From contig OZ026833.1 in NCBI GenBank assembly GCA_964023205.1, forward strand, positions 3,842,965 through 3,906,964: a stretch of DNA of 64,000 bases, read 5' to 3'. Below are positions 1-13,508 of this stretch, piece by piece. The DNA is from Lutraria lutraria. Its lineage: Eukaryota; Mollusca; Bivalvia; Venerida; Mactridae. Within the stretch, counting starts at the first letter, position 1, and each line of letters starts with the position of its first letter. Made by a program: the position numbers and the translations under genes. The notes beneath the pieces were generated by a model that searched no databases, was not told the origin of the DNA, and was given only the letters and a program-made list of their open reading frames with translations.

Positions 1-3000
1 CAGCACTAATTGCATTTATGCTTTTAATTGAATATGTCTGCTTTTTAAAAAGAGTATGCCAGCCACTAGCTGTCTCGTCGAATGCACATTCTATATAATT
101 TTTCATCTTTTTTTTAAATGTTAATACGATATGGTATGTTATTTGATAATGAGAATATTGACCCTTACACACTAATACTGGACATTTTGTCTATTGGCAA
201 ATATTGCCATTCATGGTCTAGTAATTCCATGCATTCGAATATATCTGGGATTATTTCCTGCCCGTTCCATATTTTTTTTTATGTCTGAACAAGATTTAAC
301 ATCGCGATTTTCCTACTGTGCTACTTACATAAATCGTTGGTATTCGAGTATATGCACTAAATTCTAAAGTTTATTCAGACGCATGATTCGATTCTTATGT
401 TGTGTAATAAGGCACGATATTGTATGAATATTGACGTAATATCAGTTAGTATTAATCATTTGAACGACGCCGAAATATGCCATAAGTGTACATCTAATGC
501 ATATTTAATTTCAATGGCTAATTTTGGTAAGTAGGTAATTGTTATATCGCAGCTGTTACTGACATTAGCCACTTATTTATACTTTATATTCTATTTGTTT
601 AATAGACCCTGTACAGTCGCGTGTATTGCCGTTCTACCGCAGGCTCAGTGATACAATAATAAAGAGGGTATGACCCAACTATACAAATTGTGGTAATATT
701 TACACAGAGGCATGCCACCCATGCGGATGTTGAAAGTCAGATTAATTATTCTTCAAATGTTAATATAATTACATTATATTTGTGATATTGTCATTGACAA
801 ACTGTTGGATCAGAAATCCTTGCGCAACTTTAGAATATAGAAAGTAACAGTGTACCTGAGCTCCTATATATGGATTGTATTGTAAAGACAGTTTTAATAA
901 TACTGTTTGTAAGTGAAGCCTGCTTATGCATTTGTTTCTAGTATCTGACCTACCATAATTTCCCCGCGATCTTATACTTGTATTAGGCCCGAGAATCGGT
1001 ATATCCACTGTCTTACTTGTTTACCTTTTCGGACTTTTTCAAGAATACCCCCGCCCAATCGCTACCTATCTACCCTATTTTAATGATTATGTAAGCAGAA
1101 ACGACTGGTTATTTACTTTTTATTGGATAGATATAATAAAAAACGACTAGCGGTTTCTGATTAATTTCATTCCGGATGGATAACCATTATATTTGCCTAA
1201 TAAGGCTTAGTCATCATACTGAGTAATATGAACGTGTATACGGTAAACGTAGCCATCAAAGTTTACGACCTTCCAAAGATAATACGAAGGTTACAAAAAA
1301 TGATGTACAATTTGAACAAAACGTCGAGCAAAACATGCCAGATTAATATCCTGGGAAAAACACTTTTCCAAATTCAAGTTTCAAAATTTATTTTTACAAG
1401 ATCGCCTCTACTGAATATGGAATAAATAATTAGTTTTGTCACACAATAAGTAGAGCAGAAAATTTGCATATTCATAATTAGGCCTGTTTAATAAAAGTTA
1501 ATAGTTCAATTTGAATAACAATGTAATCATTTCGTAACTTCCTCCAACAATTCCATGCATATCGTGACATTCTGTTATTATGAAAGTTGCATTGTGCTTG
1601 CGACTTTGGCTTCTGTAATCTATACTTATGGATCCTAGGTGGTTATACATTTACTTCACATTCTCTCAATCAATACCATTACACAATAGCCGAAATTTTG
1701 GTGAAATATATCTCTGAACATTATGCCGATTCTCTAAGGGTTGTCCGTGTGTCGAAATGTATTTAGTTAGCTCAGAAATGAAACACAACAGATATAGCCT
1801 ATATCTGTTGTGTTTCATTTCTGAGCTAACTAAATACATTTAAGGAGTGAATGTACTTTGAAATAATCGTATGTACGAACGTCATTCTGACACATGTTTC
1901 GTTTCGGGAACTTATATGGTAACTTACGAGAACAGTCCCAGTTCATCTTGCCCTATATTCTATTTGCCACTATCTGTTTGAATAAAGGCGATTATTGTTA
2001 TCAGAATCGATGGCGATTATAACGGAAACAATGCATGAGGCACAGGAAATGATTACCGACCCAAACATCGTGTCAGTAACATTAAATGACTAGTCAAATA
2101 AGCATTAGAATTCTAACAGAAGTCCTAGCTATTTAAAGAGAACTTACTCATTGTTGTAACCTTAAAAGGATACCAAAGTAGTTCTTGTATGTTGCAATTA
2201 AAGATGTTTTGTTGTCATGCGTATGTCATTGTGTTGCGAATATGTATGAAATAAACAACAAGTAAAGATAAAACATTATTAATTCAATTTTTGTTTGGAA
2301 TCAGTTTTCTTCCAATTAATTCGTTCGTCCCAAAATTGTTCTCATCAAATGATAACAACATTTGATATTTTGAAAATAATTAAAATGAACCATCAAAATA
2401 GGAGTTTTCTCTATGGTATCGCACAGTTTTTGCGATAACCATTAGCCTAACCGATACTCATATCTTGAATGTCTATTATTAATTGCTTGCGGTGATCTCT
2501 CGAGGTTCATCACATTAAAATCAAACTCGTTAGGATTTTTACAATGACGGACAAAAATATAAATGATGGTTCAGCATTGGAAAAGGATATATTCCAGAAA
2601 GAAATCATTGCTTTTTAGCATAATATAGAAATCGTGTGAACTAATGCTACATTTCTTAATTCTATTGTATATTGCAAAATAAGGGAACGACAACAAAGGC
2701 ATACATGTAAACATTATATCCGTACTTATTGGAACCCCGTAAACCATCTGTTAGAGTAGAAAGTACTTTTTAGGTGCGATTTTATACCGATATGTCCATT
2801 TTAGTGTCGACACGTTTTAGGCTGCACCAACATGTATGAGGAGCTTCAAAACATTCCATCATAGTGTTATATATTTATGCATTTCCATTTTGATACTCAC
2901 AGTATGAAATATTGTATCATACATTCAAGCACTAATACATAATGATGTACAGCCTGCATGTTATTGATAATAAAGTCATTAGAAATTACTATAATAATAC

Positions 3001-6000
3001 TATACGGTGTCTTCAACAATGTTAGCCATACGATATCAATAGGTATGTATTTAATGCATATATAATCTGATAATAAACTCTCCAAAGCAGGTGAATATAA
3101 AACCCATTAGTGGATGAAAAACATTCAATAAATTAAGAGGAACAAATACCATTTATAATCACACACGACATGTTACTTACTACGTAATGTGCATTTGTAA
3201 TTTAAACAACCATTGGAATTCACTTGTGTAATAATGTAAAATGTATTCGATGAAACAAGGCCAATGAATTATTGACAGTGATCAAACTGACAAAGAAAAT
3301 AACAAACAAACTGATTCTTTATAATTCATCGATTGAGATATGCAGGACGTAACACCGAATCTTAAGCCATAAAATTGCAAACGCCAAAAATGCTTTTGTC
3401 TTTACGTTTGATAAATTAGAGGAAATAAGTAGTGTATTTAACGAATTTGAACAAAAAAGGTTCCTAAGTCGTCTAGAATTACCTGATTGGATTTTTATCA
3501 TTAAGATATTTTGATAAAGACAAAAATAAAGGACCAGGAAAGAGAAAACGCAAGACTACATACATTAATTATCATAACAGAAAACGGAGCTTGTCGGTGG
3601 TGCCTGCTTGACGTCATTTACCTGTGAACAGATTCAACAATTTTACCAAGATCTCTGCTATAATTTGGAAGTGTCAATTCAAAGGTAAATGAGCTTTAAT
3701 GAGTCATACAGATCGCTGTTCGGTACACGCTTGATAAAATACCAAAATCGTATGTAATTTGCATAAAGAGAATATCAAGGAGAGGGCAGTAGTTTAGATA
3801 TGTACATGTAGTACATGGATAAGAAAGCATACAAGAAACAGTCAAAAATGACATAATACCATTTATAAAGCATGTAAGGTACAGAGTAAAAGATGTGCCA
3901 AAAACCTGGTCCTGTTTTGTATTGTAATTTCCGAGGAAAATCAGGGCGTGTAATTGTGTCTAGAGTAGAATAAGTTCTTTAGGTTCAAAGAACATTATTT
4001 AGATTCAAAATGTGTGCAAACATTTAGCATCATACCGCACGATTCGCTAAATCAATGTTATATATCCAAAGGTGATGGGTCGGATATCCAAGCTAAGCAC
4101 TCTGAGTCTCAAAATATTACAGCGAATGTGACTGTTGTCAATGTTTGTATTAATCAATACAATCAAACAGACCATATGCGTATATTATTATATTAATGTT
4201 ATTTCATTCTATAATAAATATAATGCAACAATGCCGAATTGATTTTTACACCGACGTTCGAAATAATGGGATGTGCGCTTTGATCTAAGTTTGATATTTG
4301 TCTCATGTCAATGACTACAAATGGCCAATGATGAGCCAAAGTTATTAATTATTTATATCATCATATCAAGAAAATATTATCAGTGCCGGTGAACCACTCA
4401 TGCTTATGTTACTACTGCATTATTTCATGTTAATGTGTACTAATAAAACTGATGCAATCATCAAACATACTTTTAACTATTACCTTAATTATCTAATCAC
4501 AGATAGTGTAGTGAGCTTCAGCAACTCGCTAACTGCATGAGCGATTTTTTATGGACTTACTATAAGAATATGAATCTCTTATCACAGAATGTGCTTTATT
4601 ATGTACTAGTAATGTATTTATGCTAAAACTTGTCTCGTTCTTGTCAGCGTGCTGTATTAGCCCTGCACCAGGGGTGATGTTTAGTTTAAATCTTAGTTCC
4701 CATTTCTCAGCATTTTTGTATTACGAACCCCATTAAATGCAAATCTAAAGGGTCTTTAACTGAAAGTATCGAATTTTCCTTTAATTCTCAAGGTAATTCA
4801 GTTTTCTATTACATAATTTATAAGAAATAATTATAAAGGTTCCAAAATTCTGTCCGCTCTGTTTTGTGATAAAATATTTGGACATTGTGGGTAGAAAAGG
4901 CAACATTTATGCTCGCAATCAGTTATTGAAAGTTTGTCTCTCTGTGTATCTCTATGTGGACCTGTTTGGGTTTTTTTATGTCTAATGAACAGAAATTATT
5001 TACATATGCGGTCGATTATCTGCAGCGAAACAAATCATGGCATAAACATATATGTCACATTTAATTGCAAACACGATGAATAAGACAACATTATTGTGGC
5101 ACAACTTTTCAATAACAAAATCATGCGATTTCCATTTTATTATCAAATCATGATTTTTGATAAACAGACGTGCTAAAATAAATTCATTAAGAATAAAACA
5201 TACGAAGCCAGCTTTTAGTGTCATTTTGCTTACGTATTGTTCCAGACCGAATTTGATGCACAATCTAGAAAAATGCACACTCGATAAGCTGATTAGCCAT
5301 CAAACATATGCTGTTGGATTCAATGTTTTATGTTCAAATCGAATCATTAGATGTATCATGTATGTAATGTTAAATCTAATCATGATTTTGAAGTGATGTA
5401 TGTTTATTATTGTTGCTTCTGACGCTGCTGTTTCTGGCCTTTCTTCGCGCACCTGTTGATTGTTGAAGAACATATTTAGACTTTCCAGTACGTGTTAAGA
5501 AATATTTATTTACTTTAACATCACAGCAGGCAGGGGCTTTCTTCAAAATACAAGTTGTAATGACAGCTTTAAACAGAAGTTGATTTAATGTTCCCGTTTG
5601 ATTGTAAGATATTTAGAGACATTCAACATGGTAAAAATATAAACATTTCAGTATAATTCAATCGTTTTTTTTCTTCTATTTTTATCTGCAGCAAATTTCA
5701 AAGATACTGTTTATATGATCAAATTAACACACAAGTAAATTGATTCCTTAAACTGTGCAGGCGGACTATTCTAGTCGTTGAATTTTTGAATTAGAGAAAC
5801 AACTAAAATACACCAGAACACTCAAATGAAAGCCGAGGGACACTGCATTGCCGTATCCGTACACCATTTTGACATCTTGAGATCCAATAAGTGAATAATA
5901 TATTGAACTAATGAATATTTGAAAAGGCTTGCAAACATTTGTCACACATGTGCTATGCATGAACCCATTTGCATTTTACTGATAGGTTTAAGTTCTTTTA

Positions 6001-7600
6001 AATCGTGGTAGTTTTCTTCGTCTTTTTCTATTCCATTGTTTACGCAAAGGTGCAAACAGAAGGTGGTTCGATTTAAAATTGCACTGAAGTTTACCTTAAC
6101 ATATGATATGTTATCATTTCTAGATAATGTAACATGAATGTTAATATTGCATAACGTATTTAGACAGGGTGTGAACAAACAGAAAGCTAAATTTCCAATG
6201 AAACTTTTATCTTTAGAAAAGTCTGTTATTCTTCTTTTATGTTTATGAGAATGGCAGCATCCTTCAACCGAGACACGATGTTATCATGTAATTTCAATCT
6301 TGGAGAAATCGTTATGAATACTTATTCACATTTGATGACAACGTGAGATAACACGAGATTCAGTAGAATTCAAACTGTGTATTTTATATATTGTTACAGT
6401 TTGAATAGTATCTATATCTGATATTGTGTTCGATAGATGAAGAGTGTTTTAACTAGGACGTTTCGTTGAGAGAAAATAAAGACTTTTGAAGCTATGCTGA
6501 ACAGTCCTTTAACACATACTGGTCATCATTTAAACATTGATATTACAGTAAATGCTTCACAAAATTAATCTTAACAAAGCGCGTTATGAAAGTATTACAA
6601 TGGCAAATTTGTACTTGATTAGGAATACGTCTGTAGCGTTTAGGTGGTAATAAATAAGGTGTAAACCCATGTATCTTTATGTTTGACTTCGGGCCGGTTG
6701 TTTATTTATGTATTGGGAACTTCCCAAGAAACATTTCACTAATATTATCTGATATTTGACCATTAATGTACAATAAATCTTATTGTATCCGAGAAATAGG
6801 AATTCTGGCGTAAAACTTTATGTCTGTTTAGAAACGATATGTTTTATGGAGCAAGAAATATGTTTGCGAATGTGAAATGACCATTTAATTCTTTACCATA
6901 GGAGTCATGCTCTTTATATATCTGCATGTGGATTTTGAATAGACGATAGCAATAAACTCGTCCTAAGTTTGGCATTGAGATTTAGCATACACATTCTAAA
7001 ATCTAAGAATTAATCAAGCCCTTAATGAATGTTGCTTAACCTAAGGATCTGTATAGAAAGTTAATGTAATTTGAATCTTATTTTATTTGCTCATTGATTA
7101 TATAGAATACTGTCAAACAAAAATTATAATTTATACTGATACTATATAGTGAACATGGACTGTAATCATATTAATAATTAAAAATTATTGTTAATAAATA
7201 AAAATTGTGTAAGAATTAACACGTGGCGTCACTCTATTGTTACATAAACATGTACATGTATGTACTGTGCGAACAAAAGATAGGTGTCTGATAAGCCAAC
7301 TTGGCTGGCCCTTTCAATAGGGGTGGCACTTTAATAAACAAAACCTTTACCTTAACCTTTTGTATGAAACATATCATATCACAAATATTATTTTGTTATA
7401 CATATTGAATTTACTATCTGTTCGCTCTACTCCTATGTTTATGTCCTTCCACACTCAGCTCATTGGTTACAGCTGTCAAGGTTTATTTACACACTAATAA
7501 TATATCACAATGGAATCTAAAAAAAATAAGCAAAAAAAGACAAATGACGCGCTTGATATTTACGACATCATGTTGTTGTTCATCAAGTAATCATTTATTG
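1..7600. other. Gene-poor AT-rich stretch
   Basis: No gene is supported here. Open frames are short, many start with non-ATG codons, and none shows convincing exon borders. A weak exon-like segment lies on the minus strand near 1006-951 (acceptor-like AG, donor GTAGGT), and another near 5450-5405 on the minus strand; neither can be joined to anything. A patch near 1021-1080 resembles part of the poly-A/'ggtaggtagg' repeat seen at 25900. The one striking structure is the hairpin listed separately. Confidence 0.5.
1755..1841. repeat. Perfect inverted repeat, 42-bp arms, 3-nt loop
   Basis: Bases 1755-1796 are the exact reverse complement of 1800-1841, separated only by GCC. No mismatch was found over 42 pairs. 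RNA from either strand would fold into one long uninterrupted hairpin. No target-site duplication or transposon terminal motif was recognised. It could be a recent foldback insertion, a small-RNA hairpin, or a cloning or assembly artefact. Confidence 0.9.
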
Positions 7601-7687
7601 TGTGAATGAGCACGACTGGATACAACAGCACATTCCTTGTTTTATTATCATTATCATTTATTTCATGATAATAGTGTTGTTTTGCAG

Positions 7688-7828
7688 CACCTGATAATCA
7701 GGCCCTTACACGTACCTGTTGTTACTGCTTCCACACTTTCTTTCATTGATATACTAGTACAAAGTTTAGATGGAACAAGTGTATACCATTTCTCATTGTC
7801 ATTACCTCATCACCGAGAGCAATTTGTT
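7688..7828 (+). CDS. Candidate internal exon, unrecognised gene
   Basis: A 141-bp segment lies between an acceptor (pyrimidine-rich, ending TTTTGCAG) and a donor (GTAAGA) and reads as 47 open codons, phase 0 at both ends. The predicted peptide has balanced amino-acid use (motifs HVPVVTAS, SLDGTSVYHFSLSLPHHREQ) rather than the low-complexity K/N/I/F composition of random AT-rich frames. It may be an upstream exon of the plus-strand gene at 13509-19974, but no continuous chain of exons was traced. No family is recognised. Confidence 0.35.
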
Positions 7829-10800
7829 GTAAGATTCACCATGTTATCTAGATACAAAAGGGATGACTAGGAACTGTTACGAGCATTTAATTTGTCTCAT
7901 CCATGTTTCGATAATCGACAATGAGCCAGTTATGTTCAGTATGACTTTGATGAATGATGCATATTGTATTCCAAACATGATAATAATATATATCTTTAAA
8001 GATATGTTATGATTTAATAAAAGGTGTAGTTAGTTACATTCAGAATGAGGTGGTGAATATACTTCGTAAAAGTCCACAGGAACCCGATATGTAATGTAGT
8101 AACAAACAAAACCATGTGTTAGCTCTTAAGATATTAGTAAATATGTATACATACACGTTGCAATATTCTCGACGTAAAAACACCCCAGGTTTGAACTCAC
8201 ATGAGAATACTATTTAGTTTAATTTGTTCGCACAAAAGAAGGACTCAATCAAATTTCTACGAAAGAATGTTATAATTATCCAATAAATTCATCAATGAGC
8301 CACTGGCATTCGGTTAAACTTTGTCATTTTTGTACCTTATCAAAACAAGGTGGCTAAGAATATCAAACAGTTTTTTGTTCAAACCAGACACAAACATAAC
8401 AAGACATTTGAATATTTGCGTTTTTAAAGTTGTCAAGTGAACAATATGATTGTAAAATGTCCTTACCTGTTTTCGAATGGTCTTATCACATTTGAGCCTG
8501 GTTTATTTCCTAAACACAAGGCAAGTGTTGTCCAAAATATGGTAATAAACGTGATCCCATTCATTCTTAAATCTTATCTGTATTTCAACAAATTGATGTA
8601 ACCAGTCTTTCGCATCCGTGTATTCGCTGAATTTTAAACAAAGTTGGTTTTAAGCGTCGCACACAGCTCAATTATTATCATGTCCAATGCCCTTTCATCT
8701 TTATCCCTCACTATGAGACTTACAATTGTTTCAAATAAAATCAAGTACCTGCCAAACCGTAGGAAAACTTCATATTACACACGTAATAGAGCGCATTCTT
8801 ATATTGTTCACTATTCAATAAAAACAATTAAATATATGCTGACAACTAACGCTAATGGTTAGGACTGAACAGCAACTTATCTCATAATCCAGCAAAATTT
8901 CTTTCCCAATTCGCTAAGGAAACGCATTTGTTAAGCTCCGACTATCTTCTTGCCTGTACTCAGTTCATTTTCGCGTATTACAGACATTTTCCAATATATT
9001 TTCAAACTATTCGCATAACTCTATGTAAGCAACAGAATCATACCGAGTTATACGAAGTTAACGGTACACAGAAACACTAACAAACATACCAATACTTAAT
9101 GGAACATCTACAAAATTCCCTTGCATAAGTTAACATAATAACATATTTGGCGACCAAGAATTTCTTTTTTGCCAGTCTTCCACAACCACTTAGCGCTTTA
9201 AAATCATTACCCTCTATTTTAAACGGTACTTATTAAAGTGCCAATAAAATCCGCGTTAAAATGAATGTAATAAAAATATCTCAGCTTTTGCAGCATCTCC
9301 ATGCAGGTATACTTGGTGCAAATAGAATGTTAATAATAAAACTGTTGTTTCAATTTGCATTAACGATGAACAATATATTTAGACAATATGTACATCAAAG
9401 TTTTAAGGTAAGACTCACATAGTTTGTGTTGTTATTTCGATCTTAGAATGTATACGTAATAAAACAACAACAAACAACATCAACAAAAAAAGACCGGAGT
9501 GCTTTCAGAAAAATAAAAAAACATACTATTAGTAAACACCATAGAGACTAGAGGTTCATAGAATTTAAACGTAATGTAGAATGTACCAAGTACGTCAATG
9601 CTTAGGGTGGGCCCTGCACTTTACTGTGTAGAAGAAGAATGTGATGTCATGAAGTAATGCCATGATGCGTTAACACGTGATGTAACAGAATACTATGATT
9701 GGTTCGATAACTACTAGAACTGCCCTTAATTGCCATAAGGGAGAATACTCATGTAGGTCATGGTTCTCTCTCTCTATGTTTGACGTATAAAAAAATAAAT
9801 TAAATTGTCATAGTAGTTTATTTCATTTTCGAAAAGAACTTAATACCCTTTTCATTTAGCGACAATATGCGTTTAATGAGAGGTAGATTGGAAGTAGCTT
9901 ATATTAAGACCGGGTTCATGCAGTAATGTACATAACATTCTAATCTAAGTTTGATAAAAAGGAAGAAAACGAATTCAAGATATACATGGACAACTTAATA
10001 AGTTAAAATGTTAATAATACATATACATTGTCAGACAAGATATGCTCCAAAGGTATTGGTTAACATGTTCTCGGTCGGTCTGTAAAATTACCATGCTTAC
10101 GAATATGTTAATATTGCATGCTGCAGAACTTTAGACTCTCAATTTCGCATATTGTTAAATTTACAAAACAGCAGATATCATTATATGTTTCATATCAGCG
10201 AGTTCACTCGTGGCTGATAGCAATGCAGTGTTGTCTGCATCAAGACAAATAACGATACCTCGGTGTATAACATCAAATATGGTTGCCAGAACAATTGGCG
10301 TCCATATGAAAATTTATAAAACAATTTTGATACTAATTACAACATTTGACTGGCTTGTTTGGAACCCATCAAGCTTCAAATATCGTAGAAATATTTGAAA
10401 TATTTATACATCATTTGCATATCAATTCTCTGATAAATTGAGTTTTCACCGGTTTTGTCGTTTTCGGATTAAACTGCAAATATCGCCGACAGCCAATAAA
10501 ACGTACGATTGTGAAATCGTCCCACTGGTAACATTTTCACCTAATAATTGATATTCAAATTAATTAAAATCTGGTTTTAAATGAATGGCAAAAAGTGTAT
10601 TCTTTACAGTTAATTTGAAACATCAACATTTCATAGGCTCCAACAAGGATCTGATTATTATTTCGGAAAAACTCGATGTGACCATTTGGGTACCATTATG
10701 ACAAAAATCTAAAATGTTGCATGCCTAAGCCTTGGTTAATTGATGGTCGATTTAAACACCATGTTGTTTGCTATAATATAATGAGGGCTGGAACTTGGGC

Positions 10801-10861
10801 TTGTATTTTGTGTATGATCGCGCTAAAACCTACTGTTCTAGTTTCGATGTTTTGAAGAATA

Positions 10862-11015
10862 CAGCAAACCTATGAACAAAGGCCTCAAAAGTGACATTCA
10901 TTGACAAGTGGCCTCTAGTTGGAAGTTATTTTCTTCAATACAATCAATAATGTTTTTTGGAAGAATAACCTTTATTCACATAGTGGCCTTTATTCTGTAA
11001 ACACAGGTTTGATTG
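10862..11015. mobile_element. Short TA-flanked inverted-repeat MITE
   Basis: The element begins CAGCAAACCTATGAACAAAGG and ends with the inverted counterpart CACAGGTTTGATTG. It is flanked by TA on both sides (10860-10861 and 11016-11017). CAG ends, TA target duplication and AAACCT in the terminal repeats are features of pogo/Tigger-type non-autonomous elements. It shares terminal and subterminal motifs (AAACCT, AAAGGCC) with the copy at 40570-40742. It has no coding capacity. Confidence 0.6.
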
Positions 11016-11437
11016 TACTTGTTGTAAGTTGTTGCATCCAATTCAATTCATTTGACATTCCACAGAATTTGTTTTTAGTTTCATCATAAGCGTTCTTTCA
11101 CTTTGTTCCTTTTATCAACATACCAAAACAAACTTTTCAGAAAAAACAAAAAGCCTGATGGTGTTGAGCCACAAAGTTCACGACGAGCACATTCTATATA
11201 ACGAGCACATTCTATATAAGTACTACATAGTATAATGAATTTATCAGATTTATGGACACTTTGATTACAGTTAAGTCTTTGTGAAGTGCAGACAATTTTC
11301 AGCATTCGGTTGTTCTTAAAATATTAGAATGGGATATATTATAAAGGAATCCACAAATATACAGACGACCATCCCCGAAACATTACCTCCATCCTCTGAC
11401 ACAAAACCCAACAAGTCATGATTACCTGCCCCTATCT

Positions 11438-11600
11438 GTTGCAGAGAGATATTATTGAGGAAACGCCGGGTTCAAGGCTAAAAACCTACCAAATACTCGT
11501 ATATAGGACCATGCAAAAAAGAAGAGAAAATAAAGTCTCCCACGGAGCTTCGCCAAAGAACGGTCTGAAGCAGACATTCAAACAGTCATTGAGTTTGTGA
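11438..11600 (+). CDS. Candidate exon, unrecognised
   Basis: A strong acceptor (CCCCTATCTGTTGCAG, ending 11437) opens into the only stop-free frame of the three, which runs to a TGA at 11598-11600. The peptide is basic and rich in R and K, and starts RDIIEETPGSRLKTYQ. Possible donors inside it (GTATAT near 11490, GTCATT near 11584) leave the 3' border undecided. It may belong to the same plus-strand gene as the exons downstream. No domain was recognised. Confidence 0.25.
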
Positions 11601-12026
11601 CAATATGTGAAGAGATGGTATGGTCGTTAGATATTGTCCACGTCACTTTTGTTCCGACTTCAACCTTATTTTCACTCATATCTTATTAATCCAGATTTCC
11701 AAATTATTATTACGAGTTTATGCTGTTTCAGGATAAATGCAGTATCACTGTCGGCGATTTGTCTTTTAAAAACTGTTGCATGTATTGTTTACAATTAGCT
11801 TAATGTTTAGTGTTCTCTTGTGTGTAATTAAAACATGGAGTTAAAGATGTTCTGAAACAATTACTGCGGTCGTTTAATTATAATATATCAGGAGGTATTA
11901 ATTTAATTCGGTAATTTGCAAAATATAATTTCTGTAAACACATTTAACTATTTATATCATACCCGGTGATGCGTATCGTAGATACATATAAGCTTTATTT
12001 TTGATTATGTTCGATATGTTGTATTA

Positions 12027-12203
12027 CAGTGCAACAACCTTTCCTAAGTAACATACTATTGGAAGCCAAAACAACGTTGCTTTTGAAAGGTTGTTGCTCT
12101 AAAGAGGTTAAATTATTAGTTAAATTGTGAAATGGGAAAAGTCATGGTGTTGGTGAAGGGAGGTTGTTGCTAAAGAGAGGGCCGCTCTGGAGAGGTTGTA
12201 CTG
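12027..12203. mobile_element. pogo/Tigger-like MITE
   Basis: A 177-bp element runs from CAGTGCAACAACC to an inverted end GGTTGTACTG and is flanked by TA dinucleotides at 12025-12026 and 12204-12205. Its ends match the CAGT(G/A)CAACC type seen in pogo/Tigger elements. The interior repeats the 'aggttgttgct' motif. There is no transposase. The open frame at 12164-12379 begins inside it and is not taken as a gene. Confidence 0.6.
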
Positions 12204-12453
12204 TACTTTCGTTTAACTTTTGTATGTACGCCAGGATTTCGAATCAATCACTTTGTACTATAAATTTGTATTTAAGGTTGATCATATTTATGTTTAAGTT
12301 GGCTTGCCAGGGGTCGTTAATGTCTGTCGGCAACAAAGAAGTCAGTCATAAAGACAGGAAGAATAGAGAATTATATTGATAAGGATAATGTGTCTGTTAT
12401 TTATTGTCATCTTCGTTGATGAACGCTATTGATACACCGAACTAACAGTGCAG

Positions 12454-12582
12454 CTCGAATGATTCATGCAATGAAGTTGAACTAGCATTGAAAATTTGTC
12501 AAAGGTATAAAGGGCACAATCTCGACTTGAATGAAGAAACACAAGAAAATCAAGGAAGTTATAGAATCTGTCAGTCTGACGG
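12454..12582 (+). CDS. Candidate internal exon, unrecognised gene
   Basis: An acceptor (AACAGTGCAG) and a donor (GTGAAC) bound 129 bp with one open frame, phase 2 at both ends. The peptide starts SNDSCNEVELALKICQRY and is acidic with several cysteines, unlike the random frames around it. A short downstream segment (about 12855-12893) has an acceptor and could follow in phase, but it runs to a stop, so either the gene ends there or the intron is placed wrongly. The relation to the exons from 12983 on is unclear. Confidence 0.35.
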
Positions 12583-12982
12583 GTGAACTTGTGAGTATTT
12601 GGTCTTACCTCCACAGGAAGCGTTAAAACTCATATTTGTAAATATTTATATAATTATATAACTGGCCAGACAATGACATGCCGGCTCACTAAAACATTAT
12701 TTTTCTTTCTATTCATTTTGAGAAATCGCCAATTTTAAATTTGTTTGTGATGAGCGCTCGCTTAGTTTTCCAGAATTTAATTGAATACATCTTCCTCTTT
12801 AATTTGTATCATTACCACACATTGATTTCAATGACTCAATGTACTGCGTTCGCAGACAAGCTACACGATTCAAGTATGGACTTGACTATCATTGAAGACG
12901 AATTGGGAGATTAGAATTATTAAATGGAAAATATATAAATTATCAAAGAGAAAGTTCAGGTAAGTATATTTACCCTTTCTAG

Positions 12983-13049
12983 TCGGTGTCCCCCACTTTC
13001 GTGAAGCACAATACTGTTGGACAAGAAGTCGAAACAATTTTTATAGATG
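12983..13049 (+). CDS. Candidate short exon, unrecognised gene
   Basis: It follows a polypyrimidine acceptor (TACCCTTTCTAG) and ends before GTTAAC. Phase 0 gives an open 22-codon peptide starting SVSPTFVKHNTVGQEVETIF; phase 1 is also open. To join the next exon (13509, phase 0) it needs an intervening 8-bp micro-exon, for which TTTGGAAG at about 13478-13485 (flanked by TAG and GTAATT) would serve. That link is speculative. Confidence 0.25.
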
Positions 13050-13508
13050 GTTAACATTAATTAAAAATGACGAAACCCGTTCGTACCCCCACCTCTTAAT
13101 CACACCCTATAAGGGAATGTTGTTAACAAAATAAAAAGGTAAAAATAGGGTACCGATTGAAAATAATATATTAGTGAGCTGCCGTTAACTTAACTGAAAT
13201 ACTTAGTACTGATGTTAAACCGTATGAAATAGAGAACTTAAGTCATGATGATTCAAACATTTATAAACGGTCCAAACTGTAATTAAAAAAAACAACTTTC
13301 TTCCAAGAATTCAAAAACCGCCTGAAATATATTCTCTGATCAAGGCCTGATTGATATACACGCTTATTGTTGATAAGTGTGCGGGAAAATCATGCAATAG
13401 TTCCTTCTATTTGTTTCGACGCCGGCTAAATATTAAAAATAATGAATCACCAATAATGTCCATTGCTTGACAAATTAGTTTGGAAGGTAATTTCATTATA
13501 TTTCACAG

